Shown here piece after piece: positions 1 through 11,100 of a stretch of DNA of 64,000 bases (positions are counted from its first letter, which is position 1; every line of letters starts with the position of its first letter). Source of the DNA: Sphingobacteriaceae bacterium GW460-11-11-14-LB5. Its GTDB lineage: Bacteria > Bacteroidota > Bacteroidia > Sphingobacteriales > Sphingobacteriaceae. The stretch covers positions 1,674,001 to 1,738,000 of the forward strand of contig CP021237.1 of the NCBI GenBank assembly GCA_002151545.1, given 5' to 3'. The notes beneath the pieces were generated by a model. That model had not been told where the DNA came from. It saw nothing but the letters and a program-made list of their open reading frames with translations, and searched no databases. The translations under genes and the position numbers were made by a program.

Positions 1-74
1 GATGTATTAGGTATGATGGAAGTATTTTTTGACAAGTCAGGAAAATCTCTATTTTTATTCCCTGAATCAAACCA

Positions 75-3000
75 ATGACAAACCGACTGCCCAAACCTAT
101 ACTCATCTTCAGTGTGCTGCTGCATTTAAGCTTCTTATGCTTGATGAAACCGGTATTTGGACAGCTTTCCTTCGATCACCTATCGGTAAACAACGGGTTG
201 TCGCAAAGTACAGTGCTTTCCATTTGTAAAGATAGCCGTGGTTATATGTGGTTTGGTACACGCGATTGTTTGAACAGATATGATGGGAAGAGTGTTAAGA
301 TTTACCGCACAGATCCAGACAATCCAGCCTCTATCAGTACCGAAGATTATATTTATGCCTTGGAGGAAGACCGGCAAAAAAATCTCTGGATAGGAACACA
401 AAACGGTCTAAACCGTTACATTCCCGAAAAAGATGCTTTTGAAAGGATTGCTTTTGATCCAAAAAATGCCAACAGCATTAGCGATAAGATTATTCTTTCT
501 ATCTACGCCGATAGGAGCGGAAAAGTATGGTTTGGTACAAACCAGGGCCTAAGCATGCTCGAGAATGGGAGCTCCCGAAAATTTAAAAAGATCTACCAAA
601 AAGACGGTCTTGCCGGAAACTCGGTGTACACTATTTTTGAAGATAGTAAGGGGAATATCTGGGTGGGTACCACCACAGGCCTGAGCCGGTTATCGTTCAA
701 GGAGGGTAAATATCATATCCAGTCCTTTTATCATCGGGCAGGAGATCCCGGTAGTATCAGCGGCAATTCCATCCGCACTATTGCAGAAGATGGAAAAGGA
801 CGGATCTGGATTGGGTCAGAATCTGAAGGTTTAAATCTTTTTCTTCCTCAATCGCATTCATTTAAAAGGTTTAGGTACAGTGCACTACAGCCAAATGCTT
901 TAAGTAACGATATTGTCCGGAAAATTATGCCCGATGGAAAGGGTAATTTATGGATAGCCACCATGAATGGCCTCAACATTCTTGATACGCAAACCCTGGG
1001 TTTTACTTCCTATAAACATGACGCCGATAACCGGAAAAGTTTAAGTGATAACTCTATTAAAGAGATTTTTCAGGATGATCAGGGATCCATTTGGATAGGG
1101 ACGATGTTTGGTGGGGTAAATGTAGCCCATCGCAATACAATTCCATTTACCGTATTCAAATACAGTAAGTACCGTAACAGCATCAGTAGCGATATTAGTA
1201 GTGTAATAGCGGCTGATAATGATCAGAATTTATGGATCGGAACAGAGGGGCAGGGATTGAATTTCTACAATGTTAAAACCGGACTATTCAAAAAATATAT
1301 AAACGATCCCCGCGATCCGGGCAGCCTTAGCAATAACACCATAAAAGCTATTTTTAATGATCGTAAGGGCCGGATATGGATCGGACTTTACCAAGGCGGA
1401 TTAGAACTTTTTATTCCCTCAACAGGTAAATTTAAGCATTATCCGCCCGGCAGAAACGGATTGAGTCAGGGTTACCTCAGCAGCATTAGTGAAGACGACC
1501 AGGGAAGGTTATTGCTGGGTACTTCTTCCAAAGGACTGAATATCTTCGACCCTGAAAAAGAAAGTTTCCAGCTCATTGATGATCAACCTGGTCATGGCTT
1601 AAAACTAAGCAGCAGTTATATCAGGTTTGCTTATCAGGATACCAAAAAGAATCTTTGGGTGGGTACACCAAGAGGTTTGAACTTTTTACCACCCGGAGCA
1701 AATCATTTTAGCGTTTTTTCTAGGGATGATAAAACTAAAGGAAGTCTTAAATCCAGTCAGATTACCTGTTTATGGGAAGATCGCCTGGGACACATCTGGG
1801 TGGGTACCATGCGAGGAGGACTAAGTTTATATCATCCCGACTCCAAATCGTTTAGCACTTATACCAGGGCCCAGGGGCTGGCCAGCGACAATATCATCGA
1901 TGTTTTAGACGATAATGATGGAAATCTGTGGATCAGTACTGATAGAGGACTTAGTAAGTTCGATTATAAGCGTGGTGTATTTAAAAATTACAATACTGGA
2001 GATGGCCTTCCAACCAACGAGTTCAATGTAAATTCAGCCTACAGAGATATCCATGGTAAGCTTTATTTCGGGAGTTATGATGGATTGGTGGTGTTTACGC
2101 CAAGAGAAATAACCGAGAATACACTTATACCCCGCACGGTTTTTTCAGGATTGAAACTTTTTAATAAACCGGTAGGCATCAATGAGGATAACGGCCTTTT
2201 GAAACAAGACATCAGTTTTACCAAAGGGATTACTTTTACCGCCGAACAAAACATCTTTAGTTTAGAGTTTGTATCGTTAAATTATGTGCAGCCACAACGT
2301 AACCGTTATGCTTACAAATTAGAAGGCTTTGAAAAAGACTGGAATTATGTAACTATCCCATCAGCAAGTTATACCAATCTTCCATCAGGTAATTATAAGT
2401 TATTGGTAAAGGGGAGCAACAATGATGGCTTATGGAGTAAAGCGCCCGTGGTAATGGAAATCCGGGTACTTCCGCCACTGTGGCAAACCTGGTGGGCTTA
2501 TACCTTGTATTTTATTGCAGGCGGTTTGCTGCTTTATTTTGTGCTCCGCTTTACCAGAAGGCAGCAGAAACTGAAAACAGAGTTGTATTATGAACACCTT
2601 AACAGTGAACGCCAGAGCGAACTTTACCAGATGAAACTGGATTTCTTTACCCGTATTTCTCATGAGATCCGTACACCTTTGACCTTAATTTTTGCACCCT
2701 TAGAAAAACTGATCAAAATAACCGCTGAAAACGGTGCCGTTAACCTCCAGTTGCAAAATATAAAAAGAAATACCGATCGTTTGGTGCGGCTCATTAGCGA
2801 ACTTCTTGATTTTAGAAAAATAGAAAGTGGAAATTTGAGCTTAAAAGTTTCAGAAAACGATCTGGTTAGCTTTTGTCGCCAGATCTATGAATCTTATCTC
2901 GGCCTTGCAGAAATTAAGAATATAGATTATCGTTTCGAATGCGAAGCAGAATCGATGTTGGTTTACTACGATCCGGCACAAATGGAGAAGGTATTTTATA

Positions 3001-4193
3001 ACATCCTTTCCAATGCTTTTAAATTTACACCTGATAATGGAAAAATAACCTTTAGCCTTAAACAATCAGATGGGCTTGCCAAAATAGCCATAACAGATAC
3101 TGGAATTGGCATACCTGCCGACCTGCAGGATAAGATATTTACAAATTTTTTTCAGGTAAAAAACGGAGCTGCTGCGACCGAAGGCTGGGGTATTGGTTTG
3201 GCATTAGCTAAGAATATTTTAGACCTTCATAAAGGAGAGGTTAATGTATACAGTGAGCCTGCTAACAATAAACGACAGGGCATTACCATTCTTCACGTAA
3301 GCTTGCTTTTAGGTAAAAATCATTTTAGCGATGAACAAATTGCATCCAATCCGATCGTGACAGACAAACCTGTAGCGGTTGGCTCATTAGATCATGAATT
3401 GGCTAAAATACAACTGGTAGCGCCTGAGGATAAAAAACGACATACAGTGCTGGTGGTTGAGGATAATGATGAACTCCGTGACTTTATTGTACAATCGTTA
3501 AAGCATACCTATCATATTTTAGAAGGCAAAAATGGCTTAGTGGGCTGGGAAGTAGCTACGGAACATGTGCCCGATATTGTGGTAAGCGATGTAACCATGC
3601 CTGAATTGAATGGCTTTGAACTTTGCCAGAGATTAAAGCAGGAAGAGACCACCAATCATATTCCGGTGATTATGCTAACGGCAATGGCTTCACACGTTCA
3701 TCAGATAGATGGACTAGAGGCAGGTGCAGACGTATACATTACGAAACCTTTCAGTATTCAGGTACTCGAACTGAGTATCCGCAATTTGTTACAGGGGCGT
3801 GAGGAGCTCAGGCAGAAATACATCAAGCAGATTATGCTTAATCCACGGAAATTGGAAACCGCTTCGCCAGAGGAGAAGTTTTTAAACCGGCTGATGCAGT
3901 TGATTGAAGATGGAATGGAAGACCCCGAATTTAATGTGGGCGGCCTGGTTGATCAGATCGGCATGAGCCAAACTGTGTTGTATAAAAAAATAAAGGCCTT
4001 AACCGGATTATCTATTTCAGATTTTATTAAATCCCAACGACTAAAAAGGGCAGCACAATTACTAAACGATCATAAAATGAATATTGCTGAAGTAGCCTAT
4101 TCGGTTGGCTTTAACGATAGGAAGTATTTTAGTAAGGAATTTAGGAAGCAATTTGGAGTGGCGCCATCAGAATACCAGCAAAAAACAGATTAA
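75..4193 (+). CDS. Hybrid two-component system sensor/regulator (HTCS)
   Basis: One polypeptide of 1372 aa combines a sensor kinase with its response regulator, as in Bacteroidota polysaccharide utilisation loci. It has an N-terminal signal peptide (about residues 1-29), then a periplasmic array of two-component propeller repeats (recurring 'iWiGT..GLn' units, about 30-700) and a Y_Y_Y domain (about 715-800). A single membrane helix lies near 806-825. The HisKA phospho-acceptor is His863 in 'ISHEIRTPLT', followed by a HATPase domain with 'GIGLALAKNI'. The receiver domain starts near 1125 with an acidic pocket at about 1130 and phospho-acceptor Asp1172; an AraC-type HTH fills the last 110 residues. 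Its place just upstream of a sulfatase, chondroitin lyase and SusCD genes suggests that it binds an unsaturated glycosaminoglycan oligosaccharide and activates this locus. The ligand is inferred; the architecture is directly visible. Confidence 0.96.
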   Translation: MTNRLPKPILIFSVLLHLSFLCLMKPVFGQLSFDHLSVNNGLSQSTVLSICKDSRGYMWFGTRDCLNRYDGKSVKIYRTDPDNPASISTEDYIYALEEDRQKNLWIGTQNGLNRYIPEKDAFERIAFDPKNANSISDKIILSIYADRSGKVWFGTNQGLSMLENGSSRKFKKIYQKDGLAGNSVYTIFEDSKGNIWVGTTTGLSRLSFKEGKYHIQSFYHRAGDPGSISGNSIRTIAEDGKGRIWIGSESEGLNLFLPQSHSFKRFRYSALQPNALSNDIVRKIMPDGKGNLWIATMNGLNILDTQTLGFTSYKHDADNRKSLSDNSIKEIFQDDQGSIWIGTMFGGVNVAHRNTIPFTVFKYSKYRNSISSDISSVIAADNDQNLWIGTEGQGLNFYNVKTGLFKKYINDPRDPGSLSNNTIKAIFNDRKGRIWIGLYQGGLELFIPSTGKFKHYPPGRNGLSQGYLSSISEDDQGRLLLGTSSKGLNIFDPEKESFQLIDDQPGHGLKLSSSYIRFAYQDTKKNLWVGTPRGLNFLPPGANHFSVFSRDDKTKGSLKSSQITCLWEDRLGHIWVGTMRGGLSLYHPDSKSFSTYTRAQGLASDNIIDVLDDNDGNLWISTDRGLSKFDYKRGVFKNYNTGDGLPTNEFNVNSAYRDIHGKLYFGSYDGLVVFTPREITENTLIPRTVFSGLKLFNKPVGINEDNGLLKQDISFTKGITFTAEQNIFSLEFVSLNYVQPQRNRYAYKLEGFEKDWNYVTIPSASYTNLPSGNYKLLVKGSNNDGLWSKAPVVMEIRVLPPLWQTWWAYTLYFIAGGLLLYFVLRFTRRQQKLKTELYYEHLNSERQSELYQMKLDFFTRISHEIRTPLTLIFAPLEKLIKITAENGAVNLQLQNIKRNTDRLVRLISELLDFRKIESGNLSLKVSENDLVSFCRQIYESYLGLAEIKNIDYRFECEAESMLVYYDPAQMEKVFYNILSNAFKFTPDNGKITFSLKQSDGLAKIAITDTGIGIPADLQDKIFTNFFQVKNGAAATEGWGIGLALAKNILDLHKGEVNVYSEPANNKRQGITILHVSLLLGKNHFSDEQIASNPIVTDKPVAVGSLDHELAKIQLVAPEDKKRHTVLVVEDNDELRDFIVQSLKHTYHILEGKNGLVGWEVATEHVPDIVVSDVTMPELNGFELCQRLKQEETTNHIPVIMLTAMASHVHQIDGLEAGADVYITKPFSIQVLELSIRNLLQGREELRQKYIKQIMLNPRKLETASPEEKFLNRLMQLIEDGMEDPEFNVGGLVDQIGMSQTVLYKKIKALTGLSISDFIKSQRLKRAAQLLNDHKMNIAEVAYSVGFNDRKYFSKEFRKQFGVAPSEYQQKTD

Positions 4194-4284
4194 TCCCCCT
4201 TTTTAAACCGATTTTTCCTCCTTTTTTTATCCGTTAAATTCAATATTTGATCTAAATGAAATATAAATTCACAAAAGATTAAAT

Positions 4285-5829
4285 ATGAAAGACCTTTTCA
4301 TTGCCTTCTCAAAGGCCTGTAGCAGAACATTGATTAATTCTTTTCGAATATTATTGAACTTTTGCGGTCAGGGTAAAAGCCTACATGCGCTTGATACTAC
4401 TTTTATAAAATGTAAGCGTAGTTATATCCTTATTATATCGGTTCTATTCGTAACATCAGTACCAGGTATTGCGCAAGTAGCCCATCCTGATAAACCCAAT
4501 GTTATTCTAATTGTAAGCGACGATGCAGGTTATGCAGATTTTGGTTGTTATGGCGGAAAGGAAATACCGACTCCGAATATCGATGCTATTGCCCGTCACG
4601 GTGTTCGTTTTACCAGTGCTTATGTTTCAGCTTCAGTATGTGCACCCTCCAGGGCAGGCCTTTTAACTGGCCGTTATCAGCAGCGCTTTGGCTTCGAGCA
4701 CAATACCTCAACATTGGTTTCGCCTGGCTATACCCTGGCTGATGTAGGAATGGACCCCGGTGAGCGTACCATTGGCAACGAGATGCAGGCCAACGGATAT
4801 CGGACAATTGCTATAGGTAAATGGCATCAGGGGGATGAAGAACAGCATTTTCCATTGAAACGGGGATTCGATGAATTTTATGGGTTTACCGGTGGTCAGA
4901 GGAGTTTTTTCGCCTATAAAGCTAAGCCTGCGCGGGAGAATTTGCTCTACGATAACCATGAACCTGTTCCCGAAAGTAAGATTACTTATCTAACGGATAT
5001 GCTAACCGACAGGGCGACAAGGTTTATTGAGGAAAATAAAGATCGTCCATTTTTTATGTACCTGGCGTATAATGCCGTGCATAGCCCCATGAACGCCAAA
5101 AAAGAACTGATGGCCCGTTATGCCAATATTCCTGATAGTGGACGAAGAGCCTACGCCGCCATGATGACTTCTCTTGATGATGGCATAGGCAAGCTCATGG
5201 CAAGTCTAAAAGCGCAAGGACTAGATAAAAATACCCTTTTAATCTTTATTAACGATAATGGTGGAGCGACCAACAATTCATCCGATAATGGTGTGTTAAG
5301 GGGAATGAAAGGATCGAAATGGGAAGGCGGTATCCGTGTGGCGATGATGATGAAGTGGCCCGATCACCTTGCAGCAGGTAATATTTATGCCAAGCCCGTA
5401 AGCGCATTAGATATTTTGCCAACAGCTATTGCCGCTGGTCATGGCACTCAAAAAGGCATAAAGAAACTTGATGGCGTAAACCTGATTCCTTATTTAAAGG
5501 CAGGTAATCAAAATACACCACACCAGGCCCTTTTCTGGCGAAGGGGAATCGCAGCCGCCATGCGAACTGGCAACTGGAAATTGATCCGCGTTAGGGAAAA
5601 CAGCAAACTCGAGCATGTATTGCTTTTCGATCTCACTAATGACCTCTCCGAAAGCACCGATTTAGCGGCTAAGTATCCAAAACAGGTTAAACTGATGTTG
5701 CATAGTCTTGCACGGTGGGAAAATGACCTGGATACACCTCATTGGGGCAGTTCTTATGGTGGCAAGAACCAGATTATGAAACACCGCATGGAAACAAAAG
5801 GCAGGGCTATGGAAAGACTGTATCCTTAA
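4285..5829 (+). CDS. Family S1 sulfatase, probably glycosaminoglycan-directed
   Basis: Formylglycine-dependent sulfatase. The maturation motif C-A-P-S-R is at residues 119-123 with Cys119 as the residue to be oxidised, followed by 'AGLLTGR'. Metal-binding Asp79-Asp80 lie in 'IVSDDAGYADFG', and 'AIGKWHQG' and 'FINDNGG' supply the other usual metal and sulfate contacts. The hydrophobic export segment is unusually deep, about residues 46-64 ('LIISVLFVTSVPGIAQ'), so the first 45 residues are not a normal signal peptide. Either the ATG at 4285 is correct and the leader is atypical, or translation starts at a later non-ATG codon; there is no internal Met before the segment. It sits 43 bp upstream of the chondroitin lyase gene. 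The enzyme is expected to desulfate chondroitin sulfate or its disaccharides in the periplasm; the linkage (4-O, 6-O or 2-O) cannot be told from motifs. Confidence 0.92.
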   Translation: MKDLFIAFSKACSRTLINSFRILLNFCGQGKSLHALDTTFIKCKRSYILIISVLFVTSVPGIAQVAHPDKPNVILIVSDDAGYADFGCYGGKEIPTPNIDAIARHGVRFTSAYVSASVCAPSRAGLLTGRYQQRFGFEHNTSTLVSPGYTLADVGMDPGERTIGNEMQANGYRTIAIGKWHQGDEEQHFPLKRGFDEFYGFTGGQRSFFAYKAKPARENLLYDNHEPVPESKITYLTDMLTDRATRFIEENKDRPFFMYLAYNAVHSPMNAKKELMARYANIPDSGRRAYAAMMTSLDDGIGKLMASLKAQGLDKNTLLIFINDNGGATNNSSDNGVLRGMKGSKWEGGIRVAMMMKWPDHLAAGNIYAKPVSALDILPTAIAAGHGTQKGIKKLDGVNLIPYLKAGNQNTPHQALFWRRGIAAAMRTGNWKLIRVRENSKLEHVLLFDLTNDLSESTDLAAKYPKQVKLMLHSLARWENDLDTPHWGSSYGGKNQIMKHRMETKGRAMERLYP

Positions 5830-5871
5830 TCAATCATAAAATAATACCAACTAACCAACCACAAAACCAAA

Positions 5872-7977
5872 ATGAATAAATTATTGAATACCGGTCTGCT
5901 TTTTTTATGGATGTGTTTGCCAAACGTAATCAGGGCACAGCAAACGGAAACGACCAAATTAATCATGGACAGGATAATAAACGATCTTAAAAGACCGGCA
6001 AAATCTGTTGATGTCGCAGCTGCTGTAAGTTTGAAGACGATACAAGCTGACGGAAGCTGGAAAGATATTCCCTATCAGGATAAGGAGATTACCAAATGGC
6101 AACCTGCCAGGCACCTGGTTAACCTTGAAAACCTGATACAGGCTTATGTTGGAAAAGAAAGCCGCTACTTTGAAGATGAAAAAGTATTTGATGGCATTGG
6201 CAGGTCATTTCAATATTGGTACGATCACGATCCCAAAAGCAGCAACTGGTGGCACAATGAAATAGCTACGCCACAGGCCTTGGGCGAAATGCTCATTATG
6301 ATGCGTTATGGAAAGGAACATTTAGATGTGAACCTCGAAAATAAACTGATTGAGCGGATGAAACGTGGAGATATTGGAAAGCAGACCGGAGCTAACAAAA
6401 CAGATGTAGCTTTACATTATTTTTATCGCGCACTGTTAACGAATAACCAGGATTTGCTTCGTTTTTCTACCGATCAGCTTTTCGAGCCTATCCAGTTGGT
6501 ATACCGTAAAGAAGGCCTTCAGTACGATTATTCCTATCTGCAGCACGGGCCACAGCTCCAGATATCCAGTTATGGTTCTGTGTTTATCACCGGAGTATTA
6601 AAACTGGCTAATTATGTAAGGGGAACTGAGTACGGCCTGAACGGTGAAAAACTGGAGCTGTTCTCGAAATATTACCGCAATAGTTATTTAAAAGCAATAC
6701 GTGGAAGTTATATCGATTTTAATGTAGAAGGCAGGGGAATAAGCAGACCTAACATCCTGGATAAAAGCAACGAACGAAACAGGCTTCTGGTTGCACAGTT
6801 ACTGGATTTTAAAAATACCAGCGATTGGAATGCAGCCATTGCAAGGACCGAAAATAAAGAAACGCCAGATTACAAAATACAACCTTATCATCAACATTTC
6901 TGGAACGGAGATTACGTTCAGCACGGCAGAAGTACTTATGCCTTTAATGTACGGATGGTTAGTAAGCGCACCAAACGAAGCGAATCGGGCAATAAGGAAA
7001 ATCTTTTGGGTAGATACCTATCTGATGGAGCCACCAATATACAATTGCGGGGCCCCGAGTATTATAATATTATGCCTGTATGGGAGTGGGACAAAATACC
7101 GGGCGTTACCAGTAGAGATTATCTGGTAGACCGGCCGTTAACCCAATTCTGGGGAGAACAGGGTAGCAATGATTTTGCAGGTGGTGTATCTGATGGTGTA
7201 TATGGTGCCAGTGGGTATATGCTGGATTACGATAGTTTACAGGCAAAAAAATCATGGTTCTTTTTTGATAAAGAGATTGTTTGTCTTGGTGCAGGTATAA
7301 ACAGTAATGCGCCTGAATCGGTTACGACGACCGTTAACCAATGTTGGTTGAATGGAGAGGTGCTGGGTGCTGATCATGAGCAAATTGCTGGCGGGAAGGT
7401 TGCTGTGTTTAACGATAAGCACCCCAGCTGGTTGCTGCACGATGGAGTTGGTTATTATTTCCCTGAGCAAAACAACCTTACTTTGAGTACCGAAACCCAA
7501 AAGGGGAACTGGTACCACATTAATAATGCCCATGCTAAAAGCGATGTTTCGGGGCAGGTTTTTAAATTATGGATAAATCATGGCGCTAAACCTGTCGATG
7601 CCAAATATTCTTATATCATTTTACCTGGTATAACTAAAGCAGGAGAACTCAAAAACTTTAAAGCCAGTGATCTGATTATTGTAGCCAATACTGAAAAAAT
7701 ACAAGCAGTTTACCATAAAGCCTTAGACATTTTCCAGGTTATATTCTATCAGGCAGGCACCATAACTTTGGCGGGAATGGAAATCAGTACAGATAAAGCC
7801 TGTGCGCTAATGGTTAATCATGTTAATGGAAACCAGCTATGGTCAGTTGCTGATCCTTTGCAAAAAGAACTTTTGATTAATATGATTTGTAAAGATGTTA
7901 AAACAGGAAAGATAAAAAAACTAAGCGCTGAACTTCCACAGCGGGAACTTGCTGGCTCAACAGTTTTATTACACTAA
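5872..7977 (+). CDS. cslA: Chondroitin AC lyase (polysaccharide lyase family 8)
   Basis: The 701-aa exported lyase cleaves chondroitin sulfate (and usually hyaluronan) by beta-elimination, giving 4,5-unsaturated disaccharides. The signal peptide ends after about Ala22. The alpha/alpha toroid carries 'NWWHNEIATPQALGEML'. The residues I recall as catalytic in Pedobacter heparinus chondroitinase AC occur at the same numbers here: Asn175, His225 and Tyr234 (in 'HGPQLQISSYG'), Arg288 and Arg292 (in 'EGRGISRP'), Glu371 and Asn374 (in 'SESGN'). The C-terminal half is the beta-sandwich typical of PL8, with 'RGPEYYNIMPVWEWDKIPG'. Length matches the 700-residue reference. The upstream sulfatase and downstream GH88 complete a degradation route. 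Assignment as the AC type rather than a xanthan or alginate-acting PL8 rests on this near-collinear match from memory, not on an alignment run here. Confidence 0.95.
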   Translation: MNKLLNTGLLFLWMCLPNVIRAQQTETTKLIMDRIINDLKRPAKSVDVAAAVSLKTIQADGSWKDIPYQDKEITKWQPARHLVNLENLIQAYVGKESRYFEDEKVFDGIGRSFQYWYDHDPKSSNWWHNEIATPQALGEMLIMMRYGKEHLDVNLENKLIERMKRGDIGKQTGANKTDVALHYFYRALLTNNQDLLRFSTDQLFEPIQLVYRKEGLQYDYSYLQHGPQLQISSYGSVFITGVLKLANYVRGTEYGLNGEKLELFSKYYRNSYLKAIRGSYIDFNVEGRGISRPNILDKSNERNRLLVAQLLDFKNTSDWNAAIARTENKETPDYKIQPYHQHFWNGDYVQHGRSTYAFNVRMVSKRTKRSESGNKENLLGRYLSDGATNIQLRGPEYYNIMPVWEWDKIPGVTSRDYLVDRPLTQFWGEQGSNDFAGGVSDGVYGASGYMLDYDSLQAKKSWFFFDKEIVCLGAGINSNAPESVTTTVNQCWLNGEVLGADHEQIAGGKVAVFNDKHPSWLLHDGVGYYFPEQNNLTLSTETQKGNWYHINNAHAKSDVSGQVFKLWINHGAKPVDAKYSYIILPGITKAGELKNFKASDLIIVANTEKIQAVYHKALDIFQVIFYQAGTITLAGMEISTDKACALMVNHVNGNQLWSVADPLQKELLINMICKDVKTGKIKKLSAELPQRELAGSTVLLH

Positions 7978-8144
7978 GACTTTTTCTGAAAAAATCGGTT
8001 AATTATGCGCATTAGCCACATGTTAACTTATTATTACCCTTATATAAATTAATTTATACCCCTCGTTTCAGTCGGTTGCTTTGCAAATTTGATGGATTAA
8101 TCTGCGGATTGATGATGAGAAAACCAAATTTAAACAAATGAAAT

Positions 8145-11100
8145 ATGAGAAAGATTTACCTCTTTTTAATGTGTATGATCTACGCCCTCGGTGCCTTTTC
8201 ACAAACCCGAAAGGTGGAAGGAACGGTGACCGAGCAGGGATCGGGGATAGCCCTTGTTGGGGTGAGTGTATCGGTAAAAGGAACCAAAACTGGGGCCTCT
8301 ACCGATAAGGACGGTCATTATGCCATTCAAGTCTCCACCAAGGAGAAAAGCACGCTTGTTTTTAGCTATGTAGGCTATCTTCAAAGAGAAATGCCGGTGG
8401 GCGATAAGGGCGTAATCAACCTGAGCCTCGCCTCTGACGAAAAAGCACTGGGCGATGTAGTGGTGGTTGGTTATGGAACAAGTAAAAAGGGCGATTTAGT
8501 AAGTTCAGTCGGGCAGGTCGATATGAATGATATGGCCAAAGCACCTGTTCGTTCCATTGATGAGTCGCTTGCAGGACGTGTAGCTGGTGTGCAGGTTAAT
8601 TCTTCTGACGGCCAGCCTGGATCATCCGTAAATATTGTAATCAGGGGTGCGAACTCCATTACCCAGAACAATAGTCCGCTTTACGTGGTTGATGGTTTCC
8701 CGATTGAAGGCTTTAACCTGAATGTATTCGATCCACAGGAAGTAGAATCTATTGATGTGTTAAAAGATGCCTCAGCCACGGCTATTTATGGAGCAAGGGG
8801 TGCTAATGGCGTAATTATGATCACCACCAAAAAAGGAAAGATGGGTGCACCAGTTATCTCTTTCAGTCCAACGGTAAGTTTTGATAACAATATTAAAACC
8901 ATGGAGCTGATGAACAGTTACGATTTTGCCAAAATGCAGCTCGAGCTGGTTCCAGGTGCACCAGGTTCGGCAAACGATCCTACACCGATTTATATCTTAC
9001 TCACCAGACCCGGTAAAACCCTTGAGGATTATCGAAACGCACCGGCAACCGATTGGCAGTCGCCTTTTTTTCAAACCGGTTTAAGGCAAGATTATTCGCT
9101 TGCCCTTAGGGGAGGAACTGATAAAACCATTTATGCTTTATCTGGTAACCTGAACGATCAAAAAGGTACCATTATCAATACCGCCTACAAAAGATATCAG
9201 GGGAGGATAACCCTCGATCAAACCTTAAGTAAAAAAATAAAAGTGGGTGTAAATGCCAACTATGCTTATTTACTTCGTTCAGGAAATTCGGCTGCGCAAG
9301 GCACTGGTGGTAGTGGAACAACCAATATTTTATACAGTGTATGGGGTTATAGTCCGCTAAGTGAGCTCACCGAAGATGAAGCTATTGATGAAACCACTGC
9401 CAGCGGTGTAGATTATAAGTTCAACCCGATCATGAACCAGAACAACCTGCTTCGGAATAATAAAACACATAACTTAAATGTAAGCGGGTATTTTGATTAT
9501 GCCATTACCGATAATTTAAAACTGAAAATAACTGGTGGGATCAATAATACCAGGGTAATTAGCGAAGAATTCAATAATTCTAAAACTTATCCCGGAAGCC
9601 CTAATACCACGCCTGGCAGAACCAGCGGTGTAAATGGATCTATTGCCGAAGCCAATACAAACAACTGGTCGAATGAAAATACCTTAACCTGGACCAAAAC
9701 CTATAATAAAAGCCATAACCTGAATATTTTAGGCGGTTTTTCTACACAGGGCAACACCAGTAACGCTTTTGGTTTCGGGGCTACATTTTTGCCAAACGAA
9801 AAATTAGGTCTTAGTGGTTTAAACGAGGGGATTCTGAATCCGGTAACGATAGCAACCAGCTCATTATGGACTTTATCTTCTTTTTTTGGAAGGATTAAGT
9901 ATAATTTTAAATCTAAATATTACCTCGAAGCCTCTTATCGCGCTGATGGTTCTTCTAAATTTGCCGATGGCAATAAATGGAGTTATTTTCCTTCAATCGG
10001 TGGCTCATGGCGTTTTATTAAAGAAGATTTTCTTAAAAATAGCAAAGTATTATCAGAAGGTAAATTACGGGCCAGTTTCGGAAAAACAGGTAACAATAGG
10101 GTAAATGATTTTGCTTACCTCTCTTCTAATGATGTAGTGCCTGGAAACTCTTACCCATGGAACAACAGTTATGTAAGCAGTATTATTCCTACCTCACTGG
10201 GCAATCCCAAAGTAAAGTGGGAAACTACCGATCAGTACGATGCGGGCGTTGACCTTGGTTTTCTGAAAAACAGAATTTCCTTAACTGCTGATGTGTACAA
10301 GAAAAACACCAAAGATCTTTTGCTAAGGGCAACATTGCCTACCTCATCAGGCTATACAAGTGCATTTAAAAATGTAGGTGCTGTTGCTAACCGCGGTCTA
10401 GAAATTAGCCTGAGTACAATAAATATCAGCAACAAGAATTTTCAATGGAACAGCAGTTTTAATATCTCCTTTAATAGAAATAAGGTTTTGGCACTTGCCG
10501 AAGACCAGCAAACTTTACTTTCGACCACAAATTGGGATAACGCTTATACCAATATCCCTTCTTACATTGCGAAAATCGGCGAGCCTTTGGGGCTGATGTA
10601 CGGGTTTATATGGGATGGCGTATACCAGTACAGCGATTTTAACCGGACCTCAACAGGAGAGTACCTGTTAAAAGACAATGTGCCCGCTAATGGCAGTGCC
10701 CGCCAAAACATTCAGCCCGGAGATATCAGGTACAGAGATCTTAACGGCGATGGGAATGTAAATGCCTCTGATTATGCTGTTATCGGAAATAGTTTGCCGC
10801 TGCACACCGGTGGTTTTAGCAATAATTTTACCTATAAACAATTCGACCTGAATGTTTTCTTTCAATGGTCGTACGGTAATGATATTCAGAATATTAACCG
10901 GCAGGTTTTTGAAGGAAATGCACTAGGTAAAAGATTTCTGCAGCAATATTCAAGCTATACAGACCGGTGGTCGCCAGAAAATCAGGCATCATCTAATTAC
11001 CGGACCGGTGGTTTCTCTGTTGCAGGTTATTCATCCAGAACCATTGAAGACGGATCGTTTCTCCGTTTAAAAACGGTTTCACTAGGTTATAATATTCCTA

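Noticed and set aside
29..229. Open frame overlapping the start of the hybrid sensor
   Set aside because: It lies in another frame of the first CDS, with no leader or family features; the overlapping large gene explains the sequence.
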